Shown here: one piece after another, positions 34,887 through 47,872 of the stretch
How the letters are laid out: each line of letters begins with the position of its first letter
Position numbering within the stretch: position 1 is the stretch's first letter
NCBI GenBank assembly: GCA_037974965.1
Contig: JBBPFI010000011.1
Coordinates: 248,001 to 312,000, forward strand
Length of the DNA: 64,000 bases
Source: Dacryopinax spathularia
Lineage: Eukaryota; Basidiomycota; Dacrymycetes; Dacrymycetales; Dacrymycetaceae
Reading direction: 5' to 3'
Made by a program: the position numbers and the translations under genes
The notes under the pieces: generated by a model
The model's database searches: none
What the model was told of the DNA's origin: nothing
The model's input: the letters and a program-made list of their open reading frames with translations, nothing else

Positions 34887-37090
34887 GGCAGTTTTGGGTG
34901 AGGGGTTTGGAGGGTTAGGTAAGGGGATCGAAAGGTGCGTGCGAAGATGGAGAGAGCGCGACTGCCTGATCGCTGTCTCCCCCCTCCGACATCGGGGTAT
35001 TAATACCGGTCGTCGGCGTGGACCCTACCGCCCCGGCGCACAGGGACGTTCCCCGCGGTCCGATTGACAACCAACCCCGGTCCGTACGGAACCAAAATCC
35101 CTCATTCATTTCAACGGGTGTCGGGCGTGCGGCTCGGCAAATTCGGACGACCAAGCCAATCGAGTATTGATCGAGAGTGATCGAATGCAATCGAGCCATG
35201 TTGGGCGAGTTTGGGTAGACGATCGACCGGATCCGTATGTCCCGTCGATCAGCCAACTGAGCTTGCCTCGCAGCCTCTTGGTTTCTCCCCATGAGTGGAG
35301 CAAGTTGGGTTGTAAATTTTGGGGATATCAGGTGGGCCGTTCGCTCGGTCCGAGCGCGCTGTAACAAAGGTTGTCGGTCGAGAATAACCGTGCATCGTTG
35401 CAGACACCGCGAAATGGGGTACGTTGTCTCGCTAGCTCCTGTGACGGCCCCGCTCTTCCCATAGGCGTAGCGTGGTGGCGCCCTCTTGTGCAGATGGTAA
35501 TCTTGGGGAGTTTCCGACATCTAGAAAATTCGTGGAGAATTGGAGAACAGTCCATCAATGTGGGCGTTGCTAACCCAAAGGATATCTTGGAGCATGTCAG
35601 AAAACTAGAGCAGCACGGACCGATGTCGCCGCCCGACCAAGGCCGCCTTGTGTATTCGATAACCCTCCTCACAACCTCCATTATTGGTGAACATTGAGTC
35701 GCACTCGCCCGGTATCCGGAGTGAATGGGGCCTCCACTGAGCATTCGGTGGTGGGCGGAGCAGGAAAGGCTAAGAGAACCAGGACGGGTCGGAGATTAGA
35801 TAGCAAGTGTTTCGGCGAACCAGAGGAGGATGGCTTCATATCGTTTTGCTCAAGTCCGCCTGTGGATTGCGAGTCGACCGGCCAGACCGATCGATAGCGA
35901 ACGACGTCGAAGTCGGCCAGTCCGGCTCCTGAAAGGGCGGTCTTCACGCCAGCAGTTCTTCGTGGCAAGCCATTGCTGAAATATATGCGCCCTGGAAGAA
36001 AGGACTTCTGCATATATCCTTCGGAAGTAAGGCAGGTATAGAGGAGCAGCCTGCACAGCACGTTGAGCTTCGTCTGAGTGTTCGGGATACCGAAATACGC
36101 AGACGTTGGTCCAGTTAAGTGGTCGTATGGCTGATAATGCAGCCACTTGCCCTGACAAAGCATTGGTATGTCGAGAGCGCTCTAAGTACCAGCCACGCAC
36201 CACCGAGCAAGCGCTTCATGAACAGCTGTGCTATCGCGAAGAACCGTTCTCGAAGCCATGAAGTATATCCCGCAGGAGTTGTTGGCTTGCCATAGCCTTT
36301 CTCTCAAAAGTCTTCCAATGAATGTCGCAGAGACCAGAGAGCAAAATGGCCGCGCGCAGGTCAGGAGAATTTGACTTGAGTGGACAGAAGTGGACCGCGA
36401 GCTCCTCCGGCTCCCCGCATATACGAAACACAAAGCGACGAAGCCGGCGCGCAAACGTAATTGGCGCAAGGTTCGTCTGGCCAGAAGGAAAACCGCCTGG
36501 GTGCAGAAGACAACGTCGGCGTACTGTTCCTCCGCACACATTTCGGAAAGATCATATCATCGTTCTATAGGGCATGGTTGATGTTCATCGTCATAAGCGG
36601 CCTTGTCGTCGTCGGGTCCGCAGACACTTTCATCAGCGGTAGCGGCGATCAAGAGGGACAAACGGTGACGCGCGCGTCGCGTTCGGGCGGTTACGTTCAC
36701 CCCTTCCACGTCGCGCGGCCGCTCAGCCACACACGAGACGCTCAGAAAGGCTCCGCTCCCCCAAAGCGGTGACGACCTCAAACTTCAAACTGACCGTGTA
36801 ACAGCACCGCGTCCGCTCCTCATCGTCCAGCCCTTCAAACGCACAGTTCATCTCACTCTCATCCAGACAACCACTAGGGAGACGATTCGATCGGTACGCG
36901 TATTATCTGCAGGCGATGAAACAGTACTGATAATCTCTCTTTTCGCGCGCATATAGACAGCTCGTGCGCCGTTGAACAAGCTCCGAACGTCTCTCTCCTC
37001 GTCTTCCGCGCATAGTGCCTACCGCTGAACTTCAAGTCTCGCCTGAATCTTCTACCTATAACCCCTCGCATCGGAGCACGACTAGAAATC
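34887..37090. other. 2.2 kb gene-free divergent region
   Basis: Between LEU2 and the SURF4 gene. Short overlapping frames on both strands carry no recognisable domain. The first about 220 nt are the presumed LEU2 promoter, the last about 200 nt the SURF4 leader. Confidence 0.45.
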
Positions 37091-38217
<1,127 letters not shown>

Positions 38218-38356
38218 ACGATAAACCCGGTCTGCATGATACGAACCCGGCGGCGTATAGTCAGAATGCTAGGATAGGAGAGCTGTCTATACCCGTCATT
38301 GCAAAACGAACCTGGTTAGGCTATATATGTAACATTCGCATTTCATCCTAAAGCCC

Positions 38357-38453
38357 GAACCGGGAAAGCTGGGATATCCTGAATTCGTCCGCGATGTTCC
38401 GCATCTGTCCCTTGTTGCTATGATGTCCCCTCGATCCAGAGCTTTCCCGGTTC
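38357..38453. repeat. Perfect 14-bp inverted repeat with 69-nt spacer
   Basis: GAACCGGGAAAGCT at 38357-38370 is the exact reverse complement of 38440-38453. It lies 140 nt after the SURF4 stop codon. No target-site duplication flanks it, so I do not call it a transposon. It could fold as a long-looped hairpin in the transcript end or in DNA. Confidence 0.8.
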
Positions 38454-39370
38454 ACAGAGATTCATGTGATATCAACCTCGCTCCCAAGCAAGAAATCTAG
38501 AGACCCTGCAGTCATTGCTTTCAAGAGCGGTTAGGCAGTACCAGGAGAGCGAGCGTTAGAACATTTCGCTCCTCCATCGCCGCAGTATCGCGAGAGTTGT
38601 TGCCAAGCACCACGATACTGACCGACGACTGGAACAGAATCTGGACTAGCGCAGGACGTCGGCCCTGATGGAACGCACACTAGCGGCCGAAATCGGGTTG
38701 GACCTACTAGATCACGAGCATCTTCTAAGCCGAGCTTATTGATGTATTACATCCCCCTATCGCGGGCTACGAAGAGCCTGAATGCACCGCCGCTTGCGCT
38801 TCTATCACACGCGTCTGTAAATACCGCAACTTCTAGCAGCGGAATCAACGCACCGCCTCCTGTGGCACTCTAGTCCATCATACATTTTGGACAGCCCTCA
38901 TCTTCTACACTCTTGTCAGCAAGTCCGCAACGGCTAGGAACCACGACAAATCGCTCGTGGCAAGGCGGTGCTCCTAACAATGATCGTGTGCGCTCTCTTT
39001 GTCCTGCCGCTACGGCAGGGGTATGACGAACGGTGCCACGAGCTCAGGCAGTGGCAAGATCTGCCCTGACCGTTCAAACCGGTGTATTGCGCGTGCTTCT
39101 GGCGACTCTTTACGGTCTGATGAGCTCGGCTACGGTCCAATAACTGTATATGGCGCCTATAATGCTAAGACGGCCGCGTTCAACTTGGCCCGGCGATACG
39201 GCTGCTCGTGCTTGTGTGGAGTATGCCCGCTGTTCCCGGCCGCTTCAGGGCGGCTTTTCGTGCCTGTGCATTAATGCTATGTTTGTCCCGGGCTCGATCT
39301 GCTAGTTCCGGAGCTGTAACAACACTGATGACTTAGGCTGACAGGGATGACTGGTGGAGCTCTGAAGGGA

Positions 39371-39376
39371 TATAAA
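39371..39376 (+). promoter_or_regulatory. TATA box of the cysteine-motif repeat gene
   Basis: TATAAA, 132 nt upstream of the ATG at 39508, in a clean promoter context (GGGATATAAAGATGG) followed by a C/T-rich leader. Confidence 0.5.
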
Positions 39377-39507
39377 GATGGATGACAACCTGCCTCTGAG
39401 CTTCACTACTTCGCCTTCGATCCCGCACAGTACGCCCTCTTGCATTACTAGACCTTGATATCATTCTCTGCACATCTTTACCCTATCTGCACGTACATAT
39501 TACGACA

Positions 39508-40662
39508 ATGTCTCCCGTCGCTGCCGATACCATGCACTCTTCTCCCAAGGACGGCTCCATGCCTGCTGCAACCCCTCTCAAGGCGTCGAAGCTAACACCT
39601 GCGAGCAGTAAGTACATTCTCCTGCTAAAGATCAAGCGCACGAGCTGATCACTTACTGCAGATGAAGCGAATACCAACGGCGACCTCCAGCTGCACACCG
39701 AAACCCAATGCGAAGGCGCATACTGCAACTTCGTAATCCCGGATCAGGCCCAGGCTGTCGCCGTCGCAGAATCGAAGGACACCGCCGGCATGCCATCCGA
39801 GACTTCAACTGCAGTCGCAACGCCTGAAGTCGCGCCGAAGGCCGACGACGACGATGTTCCTGAGCTGCACACTGAGACGCAGTGCGAGGGCGCATACTGC
39901 AACTTTGTCATTCCGGACAAGGCGCAGGCTGCGGCACTCGCTCAGCCCAAGGACGCAGCGGCTACATCAGGCAACAGCTCCGCCGCAACCGCTACCCCTG
40001 CGACCGCACCGAAAGATAACGATATGCAGGAGCTGCATACCGAGACGCAGTGCGAGGGCGCATATTGCAACTTCGTGATCCCGGACGCGAAGCAGGCGGC
40101 TGAAGTTGCCCAATCTGGGAAGGATACCACCGGGATCCCGTCCGAGTCACCTATCGTCACTCCCGCATCCGCGCCGGAGCCGACCGACGATGCCCCGGAG
40201 CTGCATACCGAGACTCAGTGCGAGGGAGCCTACTGCAACTTTGTGATCCCGAATGCCCAGCAAGCCGCCGAAGTTGCCCAATCTGGCAAGGATACCGCCG
40301 GGATCTCGTCCGACTCATCTATCGTTACTCCCGCGCCTGCGCCGGAGCCGACGGACGACCTCCCGGAGCTGCACACAGAAACGCAGTGCGAGGGCGCCTA
40401 CTGCAACTTCGTCATCCCGACTGCGAAGCAGGCAGCTGAGCTTGCCATTCCAAAGGATGGCAACGACTCGGCTTCAGAAACGTCGACTGCCGTCGCCACG
40501 CCTGCTCCTTCTACTCCGAACCTACCGGAGATGCATATCGACACGCAGTGCGAGGGTGCATACTGCAACTTTGTTGTGCCGGGAAAGAAGCAGTCGACCG
40601 CCTCGAATACAGGGAAGGATGATGCTGGCGTTACTTCGCCTCCCCAAGTCACAGCCGCATAG
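39508..40662 (+). CDS. Six-fold repeat protein with CEGAYC cysteine-pair motif, 366 aa
   Basis: Not a family I recognise. Exons are 39508-39607 and 39662-40662. After a 43-residue lead, the protein consists of six units of 54-58 residues. Each unit opens with a near-invariant core, ELHTETQCEGAYCNFVIPD, at residues 44, 102, 158, 214, 270 and 324 (first Leu or, in the last, Met). The last copy reads MHIDTQ and VVPG. Cysteines occur only in the cores, two per core as C-x4-C, twelve in all. The spacers are rich in Ala, Pro, Thr, Ser and Asp, with a recurring A-x-QAA-x-VAQ-x-x-KD segment. Cores keep their protein sequence while differing at synonymous sites (GAA/GAG, CAA/CAG, TTC/TTT), which shows selection on the peptide. 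Units 4 and 5 are nearly identical in the spacers, so at least one duplication is recent. No signal peptide, membrane span or dibasic processing site is evident. Metal or thiol chemistry, a scaffold of docking peptides, or a peptide precursor are all open. Confidence 0.88.
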
Positions 40663-41249
40663 AGTGGTTTCTGAGCGATGATGTTGATTAATGCGCTCAC
40701 TTTCGGATTAATTATTGATAGAATATAGTCGATTAGTATATGTAACGTAGAAGCTGCCGGAATGTTATTAACCTGATGTCCGAAGCTCTTGTTGTTTCTC
40801 CGCGAAACGGATAGTCAGACCACAGCAAAGGAGTGCGAGGGCGGCGTTGTACCGCCGGCCCGGATAAGAAGCCAACAGTGGTCAGAACCCTAACCCCGCA
40901 TTGCGGCAGAACCCATATCCGCGTGCAAGTTCTGAGTTGCTCATCTGAGCGCTACAAGTTTGCATGGGCAGCGGGATGATGACCAACATTATCCACCTGC
41001 GAAGACAAGCTAACAGCATCACGGGAACCCTTACGACCGCCTCCACGGTACGAGATGCCGTGGATGCCGGATGTGGGGGAGGCGCCAGGCGCACGGCAAG
41101 CTCCTTCCCCTCTTAGCGATCTCACCAGGCTGCATGATCTGTCAGACACGCTAAAGGCCGTCGACACCGGTTATCGCGTACCTGTCAGAGCATATAAGCC
41201 GGGTTGATCTCTCTCGCTCCTTCTGCGCTTCAGCGATACCTAGACGACC
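40663..41249. other. Spacer between the repeat gene and the MetE-like gene
   Basis: 587 nt. No gene seen; presumed 3' UTR and promoter. Confidence 0.45.
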
Positions 41250-42481
41250 ATGCCGACATCCACAAAGCGCAATCCTCCATTTCGAGCTGAGCAGGTCGGC
41301 TCGTTCTTGCGCCCTGCGGCAGTACGCAACGCAAGAGCGCAACACGCGCAGGGCAAAATGAGTGCCGAAGAACTGCGCAAGGTCGAGGACGAAGCCATCC
41401 GCGAACTCGTAGCCAAACAACGCGCAACGGGCTTGAAGATCATTTCTGACGGAGAATGCCGAAGGCTGTACTTCCACCTAGACTTTCTCGAGCAGCTTGG
41501 TGGGATGCACGTCAGCAGCAACAACCTCAGCGATGACAGCTTGAAGACGCATACTATTCCGACCCTCAGCGTGGTTGGAAAGATCAAGCACGTCAAGCCG
41601 ATTCAGCTGAGAGACTATCAGTTCTTGCAGTCGCTGTTGAAGCCGGAGAATGGAGAAGTTGCGAAAGTGGCCATTCCGAGCCCGACTATGGCGCACTTCA
41701 GGAGGGGGAGGGAAGGGATAAGTAAGGAGGCCTACCCAGACGTGCGCTAGCTCTTCTATAGGCCCGGACTCATTCCGGCTGACATATCGGTCAGCTCGAG
41801 GAGTTCTATTCCGACCTTGCTGTCGCCTATCGGGCAGAGATTCAATGCCTATATGATGCGGGATGCCGTTATATTCAGCTAGACGACACGAACCTTGCCT
41901 ACCTCTGCGACGAAAGCATGCGTGCAGCCGCCGAATCTCGTGGCGAGAACCTGGCCACCCTGCCCGAGCGCTATGCTCAGCTGATCAACAGCTGCATTAC
42001 CCCGCGACCAGCTGATCTGTACATCGCCATGCATCTCTGCCGGGGCAATTTCCGGAGTACCTTCTTCGCTCAGGGAGGATATGCGCCTGTTGCAGACGTT
42101 TTGTTCAGTAAGATAGAGGTGGATGTCCTCCTTCTCGAATGGGAGAACGAGCGCAGCGGGGATTTCGAGCCACTCCGGTATCTCGTGCCTGGGCGAGCTG
42201 TCGTCCTGGGTATCGTCAGCTCGAAATTCGGCGAGCTTGAGAAGAAGGAGGATATGATAGAGCGCATTCACACGGCTGCGAAGTACTGTAAGGATGGCAT
42301 TCAGCAGTTGGCAATTAGCCCACAGTGCGGTTTCTCAGTGCGTACTTTGCCCATATCTCACAAACTTCGGCTCATGTGCCTGTAGTCCACGTATCATGGG
42401 AACGACATCACGGAGGAGCAGCAGTGGGCCAAGATGACCTTCGTCTGTGATATTGCAAAGGAAGTTTGGGGCACGGTGTAG
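41250..42481 (+). CDS. Cobalamin-independent methionine synthase-like protein (MetE C-terminal domain type), 376 aa
   Basis: A stand-alone UROD/MetE-like TIM barrel of the kind called YxjG/YxjH in bacteria, thought to methylate a thiol such as homocysteine; the methyl donor in fungi is not known. Exons are 41250-41741, 41795-42337 and 42386-42481. The N-terminal part has FRAEQVGSFLRP and KIISDGECRR, typical of the family. The zinc and thiol site is complete: His244 and Cys246 in MHLCRGN, Glu279 in LLLEWENE, and Cys342 in SPQCGFS, corresponding to the His-Cys-Glu-Cys set of MetE. The barrel strand IQLDDTNLAYL is also intact. It lacks the N-terminal half of full MetE (about 760 aa), so it is not the main methionine synthase. 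Cytosolic by appearance. Confidence 0.88.
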
Positions 42482-42652
42482 AGTGGGCCTGCCAATGTAG
42501 TCAATTATTGTGTATCATATTGCATGGTATGCGGCATAAATCAATCGCTAGTCGTAACCGTAACTATCCAGGAAGGTTTCGCAATCAGACCCAAAATTTG
42601 ATCAACCTAGATATACGCAAACAGGGAAAAGGAGTGTGAAGGAAGGAAGATA

Positions 42653-45600
42653 TCAATCCAGATGACGACCGGCCATGTCTTCCCCTGTCAGACGTAGCAA
42701 CGATCCCTTTCTTCGTAGCGCTTCCACTCGCTGCTTCTCGGAGTCTTCCTTCTTACGCAGTTCTTCGAACTGAATCAAGAGGTCCTTAACAGAGCCACTT
42801 GAGCGCCTTCGATTGGCTTGAATGGCCTGTTCTGTCGAATCCCTGGAAATGGGCTCGACGTGTCGTAAGGGCCTAACATCCAACAGGGAGTCCGTACTCG
42901 CGCTCGCCGCGGCAGCGACTAGCGTCGTAATAGGTCGTAGCCTGGGAACCTCTGTCATTTCTGGCATGGATGGTGGTGGGGGTGCCGGAGCTCGATGTTG
43001 ATGTGCACTTGCAGAAGACTGTGCAGCACGCACGCCGGACTTGTTCTTGCCCAATACGCCGTGGATGAAACCAGATAATCGCCCAACGACGCTTGGCGAC
43101 GCGGCAGTTCGTGCCTTGACTGCTGCTTGCAACTCGTTAAGCACCGCATGTTTCTGAGAGGAAGCCCGGCTCGCATCCTCGGCATGGCTTCCATGTGCGA
43201 TGTTTTCCGCTTCTTGTAAGAGGAGCTTGTATGATTGCGGCTGTCTGCTTGAGCTTGCATGACTAGATGGCGATGGCGTTGCAGGAGAATGACCGCTGGA
43301 GTTGTGTGCGGTCACGTCTATGTGTGTCGACGACAGAAGCGACGAGCTATCATCTTGTTCTTCCTTCACGCATGGATCGGAGGTCGTTTTGCGTCTTTCA
43401 AGCCTCTTCAGAGCTTCGATCCTCGAGATCATCTTCTCCCTGTACAGAGTTAAGCAATCCGAAGCACCCACCCGCGTGTAAACTCTGACCTGCTCCATTG
43501 GCCGGTCAAGCTTGGAGTAACATTCTCGGATGCGCAAAAGCACATAACCAAGTCGTGTGCTTGCGACACGCTGAGGTCCAGGTCGCATTCACGAAGGCCC
43601 TGCCCGACGGCCAAGTCGTGACGGAACTGCAGGAAACACTTGTGCAACCGCTTCCAGTGTGCCTTCGTCCACTCACGCTCAGCCGGGTTGTTGCGCAGTG
43701 ACAGTCGCGCCGGGATACCGGGTGAAAAGGGAGTGTCACAGCCAACCGCAGCCATACATGACACGTCCATGGTTCCGTCAGCGAGGCTAGCTTCCACATG
43801 CTCCAGCAGATAACCTCCAGGTACTGTAACGTCACCATTGGCGGTGACAAAGGAATTGCGTCGTTCCTTGCCCTTCGGTCTGAACAGCGGGCTGTTCCTG
43901 AGCTTGGTTTCGAAACGCCCACTTTCCCTCCTCTTCCGCAGACTACGCGGTGAGTCCACGAAGCCATCAACGGGCTCAATCACTTCCTCAACATCGAGGC
44001 CGTGGCGCTAATTTGAGAGTGAGAAGATGTTCTGGGAGATAATCGGACGAACGTACCTTCAAAATCATGGCGATTTTGGCACACTTGAGTGGATCGGAGC
44101 CTTCAATCACAACTTCATGCTCTGGGGATGGTGACGGACGAGGAGAAGGGGAGGGAGACGGAGAGCGCAGGGGTACCATTGAATCTTCATATTCCTCCAT
44201 AGGACCTCCGTCGGAAGCTTCGACGTCCTCTTCGGGGGTGGTCTCACGTACGACTTCCTCTTCCTCGGCGAGCACTTCATGCTCCTCATGGCTGGACGTA
44301 TCGTCGAGTACCCGTTCGTCCTCCTCTTCAGGTGTGGTATCTCGAGCGACCGCCTGTTCGTCCAAGATGTCTTCCAGAGCCTCTTCGGCAAGATCAGCGA
44401 GCGCTGCATCTTCGGCCTCTGACAGAGAATCCTCGTGGTCGAGCTGATCCAAAGTAGCCGGATCGACCATCAGACTCTCATTGACAATGTCCTCTTCCAT
44501 TTGATCCAGAATGGCATCATCCTCCGCCGGGTCGAAATCCTCCACCTCAACATCGTCATGGTCGTCGTCGCTCACATCGCCCATCTTGCTAAAGTCGGCG
44601 TCATCGTGCACATATCCACAATCATCTCCAACGGCGTCTTCTTCTGTCGCATCTTGGTGATCCTCCGGCGTATCATCGTGCGATGTCGCCTGATCCTCTG
44701 TTGTAGCTTCCTGCGATATCCCATGGTCTTCTGGTGTATCTTCAGACGACATTTCATGGCCCTCTGGCGGGTCTTCGTGCACTACCGCGCGCTCCTGGCT
44801 GCGACGCTCCACGAAGAGCGAGTTACTCGCGGATGTCTGCGGTTTCCGAACAGGCGAAGGAATGTTGTGCAGTGCTCGGAAGAGAGACAGCTGACCCTTG
44901 AGCATCGTCAATCCGTCCTCTGGCTCGTCTTCTTCGTCGATCCAATCGGGATCATCAGGCACGGATGTGGCATCGCTGAATATGACATCGCGAGCAGGGG
45001 AAGCAGGCTTGGTAACGCTCTGGGCAGCAGGCGGTACGGCAGGTGAATGCAGGATACGTCGGAATGTGGCTGGGCTCATTCCGGTTACGTACGAGGCGGC
45101 GAACGTCAGGCCAAGGCGGTTGTCGAATGACGCTTCGGATCGGGGAGAGACGGGTTGCTCGGCAACCGTTGGGAAGATGGCGCCTTCTTGTCGAGGAGGA
45201 GAAACGGGTGTCAGTGCACGGACGGCGCTAGCATTGTTCGAGGGCAGAGCGAATAGGTTGGCAGAAGGCAAAATTTCTGCAGTGACTGGGAGGTCGGCAG
45301 CTGAGTCCTCAGGTGATATGCTTGGTGGAGGACTGGGGAGGCTGCCCTCGCTGGTCATGCTCACACGACGTCGTCCCTTGCCCGGCCGCAAGCTAGAAGT
45401 ACCGACCGCTGGAGGAGACCTCTCGACAGGTGGTCGGGTGGGCGTGGCGAGTCTCATGCTGGTATCTCGTGGGCTTTCCAGTAGTGGGACTGTATAGTCC
45501 ATCATGGCTTGTGGCTTGTGTGACGGGCGGATCGGTGTCGAAACACGCATTGATACGTCTTGTAGACCTGGCGACACTACCGGAACGTCGTAATCTTGCC

Positions 45601-46813
45601 ATTGATGCTCCTCGTCGTGGTCGTCAAAGCCGTCAGCCGCAGCATCACCCCATCCAGAGTCGTCAATGGGCGAGACAGGAGCAGCCCCCTCGTCCCAGCC
45701 GATCGTCATGTCGGCTACAGGAGCTTCCTCCGTTTCTTCGGCAAGTGATAGGGTCTTGACGTCCTCTTCACCGCGGCTCTTACGCCAGCCTCTGACAACT
45801 TCTGTTCCCCGCAGGAGTAGTGGATCGTCTCCAGGACTGGGCTGCGGTACGGTGGGGGTAAGCGTGAGCCTCGGAGGTGTGCGATGAAGATGCAGAGGAA
45901 TCGCGGTTCTTCGCTGTCCCAGAGTAGTGACAGCTCGTGGCTTCGTATATACAGCCTTTATTGGTGTAACAGGTCCGTTGACCGTGATCGCGTAGGTTGA
46001 GGTCTTCGTTGCGGCAGGCAGTGATGACCGAGCTTTCTTGGGCTTGACCGGTTTGGCAGGGGAGGCTTCGGGGGAGCGAGAGGTGCGCTTGGCTACATTG
46101 CTGACCTGAGACTTGCCGCTCTTTCGAGGACGAGGATTCGGCGAAGTCTTGATCGAGGTAGTTCGCACTCGCTTCCGAGTAGTTGTGCCGGAGGATTTCG
46201 TTGCAGGCTGTGCCTTAGAAGAATTCGTCATCCTCGGTCGCTATCCAGCCACAGTCAGCAAATCGAGTTTACAGAAGAGAGCATATATGCGCACAGTCAC
46301 TTGTTCTGGCTCAGCCGATTGACTAGCCGGTGGTGTGAGCAGTCCGTCAATGAGCAAACTATTCTCCTTCTCCCTCTGCTTCTCCATAGGGATCGAGTCC
46401 GTCTCGACGAAGTTCACGCTCCGATCGCCCAGCGTCTTCCTTCCCTCTCGCCTACTTGATGATTTTCGCCTTTCGACACCATGAGCCTGCGGAGGAGTGT
46501 TCTCGTCCACCCGCTTGGACCTGGATGAAGCAGGTGCGTTGAAGTCCTCAACTGCCCTTTGTCGCCTGAGGGATTTCATGCCGTCGTTGATGTCGCTGTA
46601 TGCGTCGTAGTCAAGATCGAGGGTCGTCGTAGATGCGCCAGCCGTCGCTGTCAAGCTAACCAAGTAGTATACCAAGCCGATGGGTATGCTCGACAGTGGA
46701 GATGTTATGTCGTGGTCGTTGTATGTTGGACTGAGCTTACCGGCGTCGACGCTCAACGTCGAACCCCGCGCTCGACGCGGAGGCAGATGAGAACGCGTCA
46801 AATGACCGGTCAC
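42653..46813 (-). CDS. Large acidic, probably nuclear protein of unknown function, 1302 aa
   Basis: Five exons on the minus strand: 46813-46741, 46647-46301, 46240-44057, 44007-43490 and 43439-42653. The N-terminal 250 residues are very basic (SKAQPATKSSGTTTRKRVRTT and a KPVKPKKARSS stretch), like a nuclear or DNA-binding tail. The middle is disordered with many S/T-P sites (TPIRPS, TPTRPP, SPPPS), good for cyclin-dependent kinase phosphorylation. Then comes a strongly acidic block with loose repeats of TPEDH and TTPEEE. A Ser/Pro/Arg patch ([17 protein letters not shown]) follows. Only the region around residues 950-1050 looks folded: AEREWTKAHWKRLHKCFLQF and LDLSVSQAHDLVMCF, a helical W-rich domain. 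The C-terminus holds a coiled coil (LLIQFEELRKKEDSEKQRVEALRRK). I cannot name it. It is the longest exon-joined model that lacks a known family. Confidence 0.78.
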
Positions 46814-46930
46814 GTGCTTTGATTTCTTTCCTTCCTGGGATTTCCAAGACGCGTTTCTTGCTATGTACTACTGCTAGCTACTGAACTCACAAACACCAGC
46901 GCCTCTCCAATTGGTCATGCTGCGGTCTAC

Positions 46931-47589
46931 CTACGCACGCCTGCCCCAGAAGCCGTTCTCCAGTATCTTACCTTCCGCTGTCTTGTACGGTTCTGCAGGA
47001 AGGATAATCCCAACCATCCTGGCGATAGACTGGCTCTTATTGAGCCAGCCATGCATCGTACCGCGCTGAACGATAACATCTCCCTGATGAACCTCGGTAT
47101 GCTCGAGCCTGGGATCATTCGGATCCGTGGGCATGTCCTTCAGGTCCAGCTCGACCTTTGGCGTCACGAGGGTAACCGTCCCATGAGTCACGATCGCGTA
47201 GTCCACCGATGCAGTCCGATGCTATCGCCAGCATGAGCACCGAACAACGAGATGGCATGTTGGCGCGCTACCATTGGGATGAATGTACCAGGAAGAAGCT
47301 CGCCCCAACGCATGTTGCTCCCATCTTCAACAACGATAGTGTTTGGATCCGCACCCTCCGATTCGTCCTTCCTACTCGCGTTTCAGACGTTCTACAGTAC
47401 ATATTATCAAAGGTCTTCTGCTTACTCTCCCTGCAGGTTCGTGGGGAACCCATGGGTCTGCCACAGCTGTGCGACTCGTCCTTGAGCACCGTAATCCGTG
47501 TAGGTCGGCTGGCCATTGAACAAGATCTTGACAACGGGCTCCTTCCCCGGTGTGCTGGAGGAGGCATTACCGGTCACGATGCGATTCAT
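46931..47589 (-). CDS. Single-domain cupin protein, paralogue A, 184 aa
   Basis: Small beta-barrel protein of the cupin superfamily; fungal members often sit near secondary-metabolite or aromatic-catabolism genes, and a substrate cannot be given. Exons on the minus strand: 47589-47426 (164 nt), 47371-47272 (100 nt) and 47221-46931 (291 nt). Cupin motif 1 is HRTASVDYAIVTHGTVTL, and motif 2 is GDVIVQRGTMHGWLN with the metal-site histidine. The N-terminal part (NRIVTGNAS, KILFNGQPTY) is shared with paralogue B next door. The metal ligands His, His and the distal His are present, but the usual Glu of motif 1 is not evident. The exon lengths equal those of paralogue B exactly. Confidence 0.87.
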
Positions 47590-47872
47590 GATAGCTCTAC
47601 CAGCGTTTTGGGATGGAAGGCACTTCTGAGGGCTTTGATGATGGAGACCGGTGCGTCGTCGAACAAGTTTTATACGCTGTCGCAGAGCATCATTGCGCAA
47701 TTTCCTCATAGGGCTAGTTCCGAAGAACACGGATGTCTGACATGACTCAGTTTCATATTCTTGGTAATATCAGCCAGATACGGCCTACATCGCCGTGTAT
47801 TGGCTGATGATGCTTAGGTATTCTGACTCCAAGACCACTCCGCTCTTCTCTGTTCCTCTCCTTCCTTCCCGC

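Larger units (their letters stand above)
38218..39507. other. 1.3 kb spacer between SURF4 and the cysteine-motif repeat gene
   Basis: No gene seen. It contains a perfect 14-bp inverted repeat (38357-38453) and, at its right end, a TATAAA box at 39371-39376. Confidence 0.45.

Noticed and set aside
33705-34901. 398-aa plus-strand frame opposite LEU2
   Set aside because: It is the antisense shadow of a strongly codon-biased gene.
34990-35090. CCGG-type half sites upstream of LEU2 as a Leu3 operator
   Set aside because: No perfect CCGGNNCCGG is present; half sites are expected by chance in GC-rich DNA.
39055-39095. tRNA-like T arm (GTTCAAACC)
   Set aside because: No matching acceptor stem or A box upstream.
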